The position numbers and the translations under genes were made by a program. Of a stretch of DNA of 64,000 nucleotides, positions 55,843-64,000 are shown piece after piece; the stretch's first letter is position 1; the number at the start of each line of letters is the position of its first letter. The notes beneath the pieces are model-generated. The model did not search any database, was not told the DNA's origin, and saw only the letters and a list, made by a program, of their open reading frames with translations. Source of the stretch: Orychophragmus violaceus (taxonomy: Eukaryota; Streptophyta; Magnoliopsida; Brassicales; Brassicaceae); NCBI GenBank assembly GCA_030180135.1, contig CM058229.1, positions 45,349,522 to 45,413,521 on the forward strand, given 5' to 3'.

Positions 55843-56039
55843 AAGGTGATTTCGCAGCCAGTGAACTCTGTGAAACCTCTAAACAATGCAGAAGTGCTCC
55901 CAATGCTCCCAGAACGTCCAATTGAGCTCCAAATGTGCCTAAACCTGTAAAACACCTGAAAAGACTCCAAAACACATACAAAGACTCGATAACAAAGACA
56001 TATACCATGGTTAAAAGTCCTAAAATCCATGGTATATCA

Positions 56040-57059
56040 ACTCCCCCACACTTAGCTTTTGCTTTCCCCCAAGCAAACAGAAGACCAAGATCAGGAGAAG
56101 AAGTTTGAAAACTTCAGAAACTCGTTTCATCGGAGGAGAACCACACTCAGATTCACCTTAGTAAGCCACATGAAAATGAACCTGCAAACATCAAGACCAA
56201 CATATACTTCCCCCACACTTAGCAACTATCCTGAGTAAACTTCACAATCACATTCAGAGCATCCAAATTCACCATACTGACTTCTATAAGCTATTAAGTG
56301 AGGTCTCACCTATGGGGTATCGATCAAAGAACACATGGACTCTTACTCTGTTAGCATCTGACCACTCAAATGTTGCTTCTGGTCCCTTTCTTCTCTTTTC
56401 CCTTCCTTAGCACTGATTTTTCCCCACTGGGTATCATTTTATTTTTTTCTATCAGTGCTCTTCCCTTATTGGGGTATACTTTGGACATGTTTCCATGGAT
56501 GCACAGGAGGTAATAGGGATCTCTACCACTCCCATGACCACTTTGAAGCTACTAGCTTATCCTCAGTTTATCTCTCTTTTTTTTACTTTCAAGGAAGGAG
56601 AGAAGGGAACCATAATCAGACAGGTTTACAAGCTGTGCTAGAACCAACAGAGGAGTCCGGTTCAAAGTATACCAAGCCCATAGGAGAGAAAATTAAGTCA
56701 AGTTAAAGGCGAAGTCAAGTAATGGATTCTCTGTATACCTGAAGTGATATGGGTGTCCTCAGTAGGCTGGTCTGTGTTGTTCTAATAGTCATAGATCATC
56801 CGCAACTCATCCAATGGTCACTTAAGTTTCTGCAAGTGTGGTAATCTCCTCAAAAAGTCCTTGTTTCCTACTCGGTTTGACTCAATAAAACAAATTTGGA
56901 CTGACTCTAAGAAAACAAAAGCGTGCGTCAGTAGCTACCTCCCCCACACTTGAAACACACTGTCCCCAGTAGTGTCAAGCTCAGGATTGGCGAGAAAAAG
57001 CAGAATTAAGAGAATCCGAAATGAATCAGAACACTTACCCGGAAACGGCGCCAAAAAAT
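56040..57059 (-). other. Interior of the Athila derivative (no genes)
   Basis: Contains 'tcccccacactt' polypurine complements, T-rich tracts and UTR-like sequence shared with 60720-61660 in the opposite orientation. There is no coding sequence. The PBS is at 57041-57053. Confidence 0.8.
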
Positions 57060-58221
57060 TGATACGATCGGAGTTTTAATCCCTAGAACTACACTGCAAG
57101 TGCACAGACATGAGCTAGTAGTATATAGGGTATCGAATCCACATAGACTCTAGACTCTTGCGATAGATTATAGAACGTCAAATTAAGCCAGGTAAAGCAG
57201 TATGAAAGCAGTAAATCAAGCAATAAAGTAAATAGATCGGTTTGTAAACAAGAAGGCAAGGCGTCATGTCAAGGGAGTTCTCAGGAAATCAGGAACACAT
57301 GCTAATCAATCAATCGGGATCTAATTAAGAACTATCCTAGAACTAGAATCACAGAATTATAATAGACCAACTTTCGTTGCGAATATTATCTATGTCTAAC
57401 AACCTAGCAAGCCAAGTTTCGTTGCGAATCCTAGAGTTCTAAACAAGCATTAATCTCAGGTTCTTTCGTTCACAATTCTCCTAAACCAAATTTCTTTGCG
57501 AATAGTCAAATTGCTCATCTAGGTTCTTTCTAGTTAATTAATCAACTGTCGTTGCAGAAATCAACCTAACATCATAAATCTGGGTAGCTAATTCGGATTA
57601 AGCATTAAGAAAAACCCTAGATGAAGAACTAACAGATATGAATCCCTAGAGATTGATCAACCTATAATTCCATGAAATCCCCTGTGAGAATCCCTAAACC
57701 TAACAGGTAAACTACTCAGACATGATCAATGAAACAGAAATCATAATGAATAGAAAACCAAATATCATAAAAAAAGAAGAAGAAACAGGGGTTCGAAATC
57801 TTCTCTCTGTCGAGTATCTGATCAGCCCCTAAAACTCTCTGAATGTAAAATAAAGCGTAGCCTAAACAATGGCTCAAAACCCTAATATATAAGTCTAAAC
57901 ACGTTTTGGTCCTTTTTGTAAGTCTAGGAAGTTTCTGGGCAAAAATTGTAATTTCAGTATTTTTGTGTGCAAAACCCTGGAATCACCTTGCGTCGACCAC
58001 TGCACATACATCATCGATCGTTGCAAGGCGATTTCGCAGCCAGTGAACTCTGTGCAACCTCTAAACAGTGCAGAAATGCTCCCAATGCTCCCAGAACGTC
58101 CAATTGAGCTCCAAATGTGCCTAAACCTGTAAAACACCTGAAAAGACTCCAAAACACATAGAAAGACTCGATAACAAAGACATATACCATGGTCAAAAGT
58201 CTTAAAAACCATGATATATCA
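57060..58221 (-). repeat. 5' LTR of the Athila derivative
   Basis: 1162 bp, TGATACGATCGG...GATATATCA. A variant palindrome pair is at 57989-58027. Confidence 0.9.
57989..58027. promoter_or_regulatory. Variant palindrome pair in the Athila-derivative 5' LTR
   Basis: TCGACCAC core at 57992 and TCGATCGT core at 58014, spacing 22 bp. It corresponds to 55808-55842. Confidence 0.5.
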
Positions 58222-58879
58222 GGCATGCTGGTTTTTACAGGAGATTTATTAAAGACTTCATCAAGATAGCTAGATCACTTGCTGCACTTCTCTGCAGGGA
58301 TGTGAAGTTTGAGTTCACAGAAGAGTGTCATGCTGCATTCAAGGAGCTGAAACAGGCCTTAATCTCGGCTCCAATTGTGTAACCCCCGGATTGGAATCTG
58401 CTTTTGAGGTGATGTGTGATGCCAACGACTATGCGGTAGGAGCTGTGCTTGGGCAGAAGAAGGACAGGAAGCTCCATGCTATCTATTATGCCAGTAGAAC
58501 TCTCGATGATGCTCAAAGGAACTATGCAACCACTGAGAAGGAGTTGTTGGCAGTTGTGTTTGCATTCGAGAAGTTCCGACCATATCTGATTGGCTCTAAA
58601 GTAGTTGTGCATATTGACCATCATGCGCTTAAGTATCTGATGCAAAAGAAAGATGCTAAGCCAAGGTTAAGATGGATTTTGTTGCTCCAAGAGTTTGACA
58701 TAGAGGTGAGAGACAAGAAAGGAGTAGAGAATGGTGTTGCTGATCATTTATCATGGATTAGGATCGATGAGGACGTTCCTATAGATGATTTTCTACCAGA
58801 GGAGAACATCTACAAGGTTGAGACAAGATTTCAGGCAGTTTCTGCGAGTTCACTGCCTTTTACACGGGTTGCAGAGCAG

Positions 58880-58914
58880 GTGTCGGTCGACACTCAATTC
58901 ATGTCGGCGACACC
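58880..58914. promoter_or_regulatory. Paired palindromes at the RH/IN linker, copy 1
   Basis: GTGTCGGTCGACAC at 58880 and ATGTCGG-CGACAC at 58901 (one base lost from the centre), spacing 21 bp. Confidence 0.65.
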
Positions 58915-58974
58915 CGACTCGAAAAAGCGGACGATAATCGATCAACCTCGACACCATTTGGCCGATTAGGAACG

Positions 58975-59010
58975 ATGTCGGTCGACATCAACGCTGATGT
59001 CGGTCGACAC
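58975..59010. promoter_or_regulatory. Paired palindromes at the RH/IN linker, copy 2
   Basis: ATGTCGGTCGACAT at 58975 and ATGTCGGTCGACAC at 58997, spacing 22 bp. Confidence 0.7.
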
Positions 59011-60484
59011 TCATTGCGGTTGCAGGCTGCTATTCTCGATGATGAAGCTGACATGTTCATAGCTGCAGTCGCCCAAGGTTCTCTCTCTAATAGACCTTGG
59101 TACGCCGACAAAGCCAAATACCTTGCTGCATATGATGAGCCTGAAGTATTTAGAGGCTATGCTAAGAAGAAGTTCCTAAGGGAAGTCAGGCGCTATTATT
59201 AGGATGAACTCTATTTGTACAAGCACTGCTCTGATGGCATCTACAGACGTTGCATTGCCGAGTGTGAAGTTGATAATGTGTTGTACCACTACCATGGTTC
59301 TGAGTATGCTGGACACTTTGCTACATTCAAGACAGTGTCCAAGGTTCTTCAAGCAGGCTTCTAGTGGCATACAATGTTCAAGCGACACGATATGCCACAA
59401 AAATTCATCCTCGAGGTTGAAGTCTTTGACTGATGGGGCATCGACTCCATGGATCCGTTTCCATCTTCTTATGGGAACAGGTACATTCTGGTTGCTGTGG
59501 ACTACGTCTCTAAGTGGGTTGAAGCGCATGCTAGTCCGACCAATGACTCTTCGGTAGTTCTTAAGCTGTTTAAGACTATCATCTTCCCCAGATTTGGAGT
59601 ACCTAGGATTGTGATAAGTGATGGTGGTTCTCACTTCATCAACAAGGTCTTCGAGAAGTTGCTTAAGAAGCATGGTGTTAATCATCGTGTGGCTACTCCA
59701 TATCACCGTCAGACTAGTGGACAGGTTGAGGTTTCAAACAAACAGATCAAGGAAATTCTGGAGACGATAGTGGGAAAGACTAGGAAGGACTGGTCTGCTA
59801 AGCTGGATGATGTGTTGTGGGCCTACAGGACTGCGTTTAAGACGCCACTGGGGACTACACCATTCCATCTCCTCTATGGGAAATCCTGTCACCTTCCTGT
59901 TGAGCTTGATCACAAGGCTAGATGGGCTGTCAAACAAATGAACTATGACCTCAAGCCTGTAGTTGAGAGACGTTTGATACAACTTAATGAGTTAGATGAG
60001 ATTCGCCACCATGCGTATGAGAACTCAAAGCTCTACAAGGAGCGTACAAAGGCATATCATGATAAGAATATCATCTCACGCAACGTCGAACTCAATGATC
60101 AGGTACTTCTCTACAATTCTCGTCTAACATTGTTTCCTGGGAAGTTGCGTTCTCGTTGGTCAGGTCCATTCACCGTTAAGGAAGCTAGACCACACGGAGC
60201 TTTTATCTTGATGAATTCCAAAGGCGAGGAGTTCACAGTCAATGGGCAAAGGGTGAAACATTACTGGGCGAAAGCTGAAATCCCAGAAGGTAATATCGTC
60301 CATCTGGATAATCCACCCAACGGCTGATCGCATTACGGTCAAGCTATTGACGTTAAACGAGCGCTGACTGGGAGGGAACCCATTGTAGGTTAATTTTCGT
60401 TTCTTTTGAGTCTTTGTCCTTGAGTCTTTTGATTTTTATGGTTCTTGTATGTTAGGGCCGTGTAGGATAGGTTTGCAGTTAGCA

Positions 60485-60519
60485 GTGTCGGTCGACATTG
60501 CCATAGTGTCGGTCGACAC
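60485..60519. promoter_or_regulatory. Paired palindromes in the Athila 3' UTR, copy 1
   Basis: GTGTCGGTCGACAT at 60485 and GTGTCGGTCGACAC at 60506, spacing 21 bp. Confidence 0.7.
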
Positions 60520-60588
60520 TGTATTCGAGAACACGGACGGAACTCGATCATGCTCGATTATGAGCAAATCGATGTCGACTAGAGCCTT

Positions 60589-60623
60589 ATGTCGCCCGAC
60601 ACTGGCTGCGCGTCGATCGACAT
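60589..60623. promoter_or_regulatory. Paired palindromes in the Athila 3' UTR, copy 2
   Basis: ATGTCGCCCGACAC at 60589 and GCGTCGATCGACAT at 60610, spacing 21 bp. A half-site ATGTCGACTA lies at 60572. Confidence 0.65.
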
Positions 60624-61663
60624 CGATTTCCACCACATGTAAGATTTCTGTTTTCTCAAGTTCTCGGTTACTTATACCTTGTTCTCCCGAACCCAAGCTG
60701 CCATTGCACTGGGAAAAATGCAGTCTAAGTGTGGGGGAGGTGGCTACTGACATTGTGTCTTGTTTTCTTAGAGTCAGTCCCTTGTTTTTCACTTGTTTTC
60801 AAATTGTTTTATTGAGTCAAAATGTGTATGAAACTATGATTTTTCGAGGAAATTTTTCGCTGGAACAAGAACTAAGTGACCATTGGACAGACTTGCAGTA
60901 ACTCTATGACTATTAGAAAATCCCAAATAGATCAATTTACCAAGGACACCCATATCTAACCAGGTATTCATAGGATCCATCACTAACTTCACCTCTAATC
61001 CTGACTTTATTTTCTTACTTAGGGGCTTGAGATCACTAGATCGGATTCCTCTTATATACTTGACACAGCCTGTGATCCTGTTTGAGTATGGTTTCTGATT
61101 TTCCCCTCCCTTGAAAGTAAAAATAAAAGAGATTAAAACCGAGGATAAGCTAGTAGCTTCGAAGTGGTCACGGGAGTGGTAGAGACCCATATTACCTCCT
61201 GTGTATCCATGGAAAGATTCAAAGTTACACCCCAAATAATAAGGGAAGAGCACTGATAGAAAAATAAAATGATACCCAGTGGGGAAAAATCAGTTGCTAA
61301 GGGAGAAAGGGAAAAGAAAGGAACCAGAAACCGAGAGTTTGATGATCAGTACTGGCTAAGTTGAGTCCATATGTTCTCTGATCGACACTCCCTCTAAAAC
61401 ACCGCACCTAATTATATACAGATGTTAGTGTAGTGAACTTGAATATCCTAATCTGATTGTGGAGTTTACTTGGGACAGTTGCGAAGTGTGGGGGAAGTAT
61501 ATTGTGGTCTTGACATCTGCAGGAAAGTTTTCAGTGGTTTACTAAGTGAGTGTGAATGCGAAAGTTCCTAGGACGAAATGAGTTTCTGAGTTTTCTAACC
61601 TCTTTCTTATGCTTCAAATCTTTTACTTGCTTGAGGGCAAGCAAGAGCTAAGTGTGGGGGAGT

Positions 61664-62786
61664 TGATATATCATGGTTTTTCTAGGTTTTTAACCATGAT
61701 ATAGTTGTGTATATTGAGTCTTTAACCTGGTTTTTCGAGTATGTTGAGTCTTCTATAGGTAGGCTTGCGTTTGGAGCAAAGAGTGGGATTATAGGACATT
61801 TCTGGTGATTGGTGCAATGAGCAGAAGTTGGTATCTCGACCACGACTGGATGTCGACCGACACTGACCTTGGTGTCGGTCGACACTGAGCGCGACAGAGT
61901 CTTATACGCGAGTTGAAGACAAGTAAAATGAGTTTAGGAGTTTTAATTAGGTTTTCAGACTCATTATCACTTATCTTGTTCTTACTTTTGTTCTTGTTTT
62001 GGAGATTGAGAGATTTGTGCCAAGGGGCTGTTCTTGCTACTTGTAACCTTTGAGAGAAGGATTTCGAACCCCTTTACTTATCTATTCAGTCTTTTGGTTT
62101 TCTATTCAAAGATGTGTTGTTATTCTGATAATATGTCTGAGTAGTAACCTAGTTAGATTTAGGAATTCTCATAAGGGTTTTATGCATGTTTAGACAACTG
62201 ATTGATTAGGATTCTAAATTTATTCGTTCATCGCCTAAGTTGTACTTAATACTGAATTTGGATTGATCACCTAGGATTTAGATCTGAGATAATTAACTTA
62301 GCACGAGAGTGTGAGTTATAATTTGAATGAACTTAGTGTCACCAATTTGACTAGATACAAAGAGATTTGATTTAGGAGAATTGTGAACCGAAGAACCTGT
62401 TCTTAATGCTTGTTTAGAACTCTAGGATCACAAAGAGATTTGGATCGCTAGGTTGCTAGATATGGAAATAATCTCAGCGAGAGTTGGATTGTTTAGCATT
62501 GTATTTCTAGTTCTTGAACTCGAGCTTAATCTGAATCCGGTTAGTTAAGTGTCTAAGCATTGTATCATTCCCGATAACTTCCTAAGTCTGACGCCTTCTT
62601 CCTATTGAAAACAAACCTCTGTTTACTTGCTTTCGTTTATTGCTTTCTTCTGATTGATTTAGCTTAACTTGAGAACATATAGTCTATCGTGTGAAACGTG
62701 AGTCCTTGTGTATACGATACCCCTGAATACTACAATAGCATAACTGTGCACTTGCAGTAGAATAGGGATTAAATCTTGCTCTATCA
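61664..62786 (+). repeat. 3' LTR of the Athila element
   Basis: 1123 bp, TGATATATCATGG...GCTCTATCA, followed by TSD CACGA. Confidence 0.93.
61850..61885. promoter_or_regulatory. Paired palindromes in Athila 3' LTR
   Basis: ATGTCGACCGACAC at 61850 and GTGTCGGTCGACAC at 61872, spacing 22 bp. Identical to the pair in the 5' LTR (48039), although the surrounding LTR copies have diverged. Confidence 0.75.
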
Positions 62787-62850
62787 CACGAGAGTTCTGG
62801 GCACATAGAATATAATATAGATTGAAAAACTCACACTACAAGAAAACTGC

Positions 62851-63135
62851 TCCATAGCCAAGGATTAATTCGTGGCTATGGAGCTTAATTCATGGCTATT
62901 TCAGCCATAGCCACAGATAGCAACGAAAAAAAATTTGTGGATATGGGCTCGTGCCTATCGGCCTTTCGTGGCAATTCGTGGCTACGCTTCCACGGATAGC
63001 CACGAAATAAATCGTGGCTATGTTAGTCACGAATTACTACGAATTATGTTGTGGTCATAGCTACGAATTTGCCACAAATATTTTTATAGCTATTTTGGTC
63101 CATAGCCACGACTAAAACCGTAGGTAATCCGTGGC
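62851..63135. repeat. Subterminal GTGGCTAT/ATAGCCAC repeats of the CACTA element
   Basis: At least ten copies of a CGTGGCTATGG-like motif in both orientations lie within about 285 bp of the terminus (e.g. 'ccatagcca' at 62853, 'tcgtggctatgg', 'atagccacgaa'). Such arrays bind transposase in this superfamily. Confidence 0.85.
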
Positions 63136-63599
63136 GTTTTCTAAAAAAAATAAATAATATTAAATAATTTTAATAATTTATTAAATTAAAATTAAAATTT
63201 TTAAAACAAAAATAATGAATTACAAAAAATCAATCAAAAATCAAAACACGCTCCTCGCCAGAGATCCGCTTATGCTCCCCGAACAACCGCTACTTCCGGC
63301 CACCGCCTCACCACAGCACCACAACCACAATCGACATCTAAATCTGGGAACAGAACTACCTTGCCGCTGCGGAGGAAGAGGGATGGGATCTGGGAACAGA
63401 ACCACCACAGATCCATCGGACCATCGAGTGCCGCAGCTACACACGAAGGTTGTGTCCGGGAAGAACATGTTGAAAGCGAGAGGGTAACTGGCTGAATCTG
63501 CAGAATCGGGTCTCCACCGCCGCAGCTCCACACAGATCCGGGAAGCTTACGATGACCAGTGCCGCTGCATCGTCTTCTTCTCCGATGGTCCCATAACGT

Positions 63600-63775
63600 C
63601 GAAACCGCGGCTCCTCCTTCGCCGATTCTTCACCACGCTTCATCACGACGGCTCCTCATCACGGTTCATCACGATTTCGGCGGCTCCTCTTCACGACGGC
63701 TCCTCATCACGATTCCGGCGGCTCTTCCTCTTCCCAACGATTCATCATGATGGCTCCTCTTCACGACGGGTTAAG
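63600..63775. repeat. Short GGCTCCTC-TTCATCACGA repeats
   Basis: A 25-40-bp motif combining 'cggctcctc(t/a)tcac' with 'ttcatcacga' recurs about five times with variations. Function is unknown; it lies inside the CACTA element. Confidence 0.6.
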
Positions 63776-64000
63776 GAAGAAGAAGGTGAAGAAGATCGAC
63801 TGAGATGTTGAAGAGAGAGACTCAGATTGTGAAATGAAAAAGACTCAGGATTTTTTTTTTCCTCTGTAACGGCGCATGAGAAAAGAGAAGTAGATTAGGT
63901 TAAAGTGTTGAAGGGAAGAAAAAAAATCCTATGGTTGAGATTTAAGAATAGATTTGATCTAATTGCTGATATTAGTGATCCATGTGATCTCAATTCAGCC

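Larger units (their letters stand above)
53678..56039 (-). repeat. 3' LTR of the Athila derivative, split by a solo LTR
   Basis: LTR parts are 53678-54475 and 55664-56039, with the solo LTR 54476-55658 and its second TSD copy between. It begins TGATACAATC and ends GGTATATCA on the plus strand. Next to it is 'ctcccccacact', the complement of the Athila polypurine tract. Confidence 0.9.
53678..58221 (-). mobile_element. Coding-less Athila derivative in minus orientation
   Basis: LTRs 53678-56039 (interrupted by a solo LTR) and 57060-58221 flank only 1.0 kb of internal sequence. TSD GGCAT is perfect (53673-53677 and 58222-58226). The PBS TGGCGCCGTTTCC is on the minus strand beside the right LTR. 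The interior is related, in reverse orientation, to the 3' UTR of the surrounding Athila (61070-61660). No gag or pol remains. Removing it restores the outer frame 'FLGH-AGFYRRFIKDF'. Confidence 0.92.
58222..60327 (+). pseudogene. Athila RNase H and integrase, broken
   Basis: It continues RT after the nested element with 'AGFYRRFIKDFIKIARSL'. RNase H (58390-58760) is well kept: 'FEVMCDANDYAVGAVLGQ', 'ATTEKELLAVVFAFEKFRPY', 'NGVADHLSWI'. A linker with two palindrome pairs follows (58880, 58975) and carries a stop at 58967. Integrase starts 'RPWYADKAKYLAAYDEPEVF'; its zinc finger is truncated and has stops near 59200-59430. The core is then open for 292 codons (59449-60327): 'NRYILVAVDYVSKWVEAHAS', 'VISDGGSHFINKVFEKLL' and 'HRQTSGQVEVSNKQIKEIL' keep the DDE region after the first Asp, where the usual 'D-MGPFP' context reads 'GIDSMDPFP'. 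The C-terminal part ends 'RWSGPFTVKEARPHG'. It is non-functional as it stands. Confidence 0.9.
60328..61663 (+). other. Athila 3' untranslated region
   Basis: 1.3 kb with no env-like ORF. It includes two palindrome pairs, the block shared with the Athila derivative (about 60720-61260), and the polypurine tract 'aagtgtgggggagt' just before the 3' LTR at 61664. Confidence 0.75.
40664..62786 (+). mobile_element. Athila-like Ty3/Gypsy element carrying nested insertions
   Basis: The LTRs begin TGATATATCATGG and end GCTCTATCA. TSD CACGA is perfect (40659-40663 and 62787-62791). The PBS is TGGCGCCGTTGCTGGGGA. Nested inside are a Copia in the 5' LTR (40840-48021), a MITE (51531-52144) and a minus-strand Athila derivative (53678-58221). 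With those removed the element is about 9.8 kb with gag, PR, RT, RH and IN, all with some stops or frameshifts. There is no env-like ORF after integrase, which full Athila elements often carry. Confidence 0.93.
62834..64000. mobile_element. CACTA (EnSpm-like) element, one terminus, runs off the window
   Basis: It starts CACTACAAGAAAACTGC, the characteristic CACTA terminus, preceded by TCA as a possible 3-bp target duplication. Subterminal repeats follow at once. No transposase domain is seen within the window. Some of the open stretches at 63215-63780 could be 5' UTR or captured sequence. The far end is outside the window. Confidence 0.8.

Noticed and set aside
60328..61663. Env-like ORF of the Athila element
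   Set aside because: The region after integrase has no long open frame or membrane segment. It looks like UTR.
41133..61885. Palindromes as conserved protein motifs (VSVDT / MSTDT)
   Set aside because: They also occur in LTRs and UTRs, and in coding parts they are read in more than one frame.

Overview
The window is nuclear DNA of a plant in the mustard family (Brassicaceae, close to Arabidopsis). The evidence is GT-AG introns, plant Copia and Gypsy lineages (Tat and Athila), and host sequences that match Arabidopsis proteins: fragments of ATG11 and of a REC1/TSS-family gene, and one apparently intact AT1G63720-like gene. Well over four fifths of the window is transposable element, much of it nested, as in pericentromeric or TE-rich intergenic DNA. 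Family names come from recall of protein sequences; no database was searched.

Layout. 1-6750: a diverged Copia LTR fragment, a decayed PIF/Harbinger transposase on the minus strand, and fragments of two unrelated host genes (ATG11 and REC1-like) that still carry introns. 6752-10747: decayed minus-strand Copia without gag. 11012-14748: minus-strand Copia with TSD TAACC and most of its RT deleted. 15342-36027: an old plus-strand Copia (TSD CATAA) hosting two Gypsy insertions. One is a gag-only element at 16668-21349 (TSD CTATC). The other is a young, apparently complete Tat-lineage element at 24597-35923 (TSD CTAGA, LTRs identical by eye). 36825-38681: the proline-rich host gene on the minus strand. 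39004-40171: a possible non-coding retroposon; 40366-40492: a foldback remnant. 40664-62786: an Athila-like Gypsy element (TSD CACGA) containing a young Copia in its 5' LTR (40840-48021, TSD GTCTC), a hAT-like MITE (51531-52144), and a minus-strand coding-less Athila derivative (53678-58221, TSD GGCAT), which itself holds a solo LTR (54476-55658, TSD TAAAG). 62834 to the end: the terminus of a CACTA element running off the window.

Two observations stand out. (1) A 14-bp palindrome, GTGTCGRYCGACAC and close variants, occurs as side-by-side pairs with start-to-start spacing of 21-23 bp, about two helical turns. The pairs lie in both LTRs, the leader, the inter-domain linkers and the 3' UTR of the Athila-like element, and also in the LTRs (and, degenerate, the leader) of the unrelated Copia. 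They fall in different reading frames, so the conserved thing is the DNA. (2) The Tat element carries, between pol and its 3' LTR, an antisense gene that I can assemble as four phase-compatible exons with three short GT-AG introns (predicted 918 codons plus stop) and its own TATA box.

The Tat element encodes every protein needed for retrotransposition and may be functional. The young Copia keeps an intact gag but only scraps of pol, so it was probably moved by proteins supplied in trans. The remaining elements are broken.
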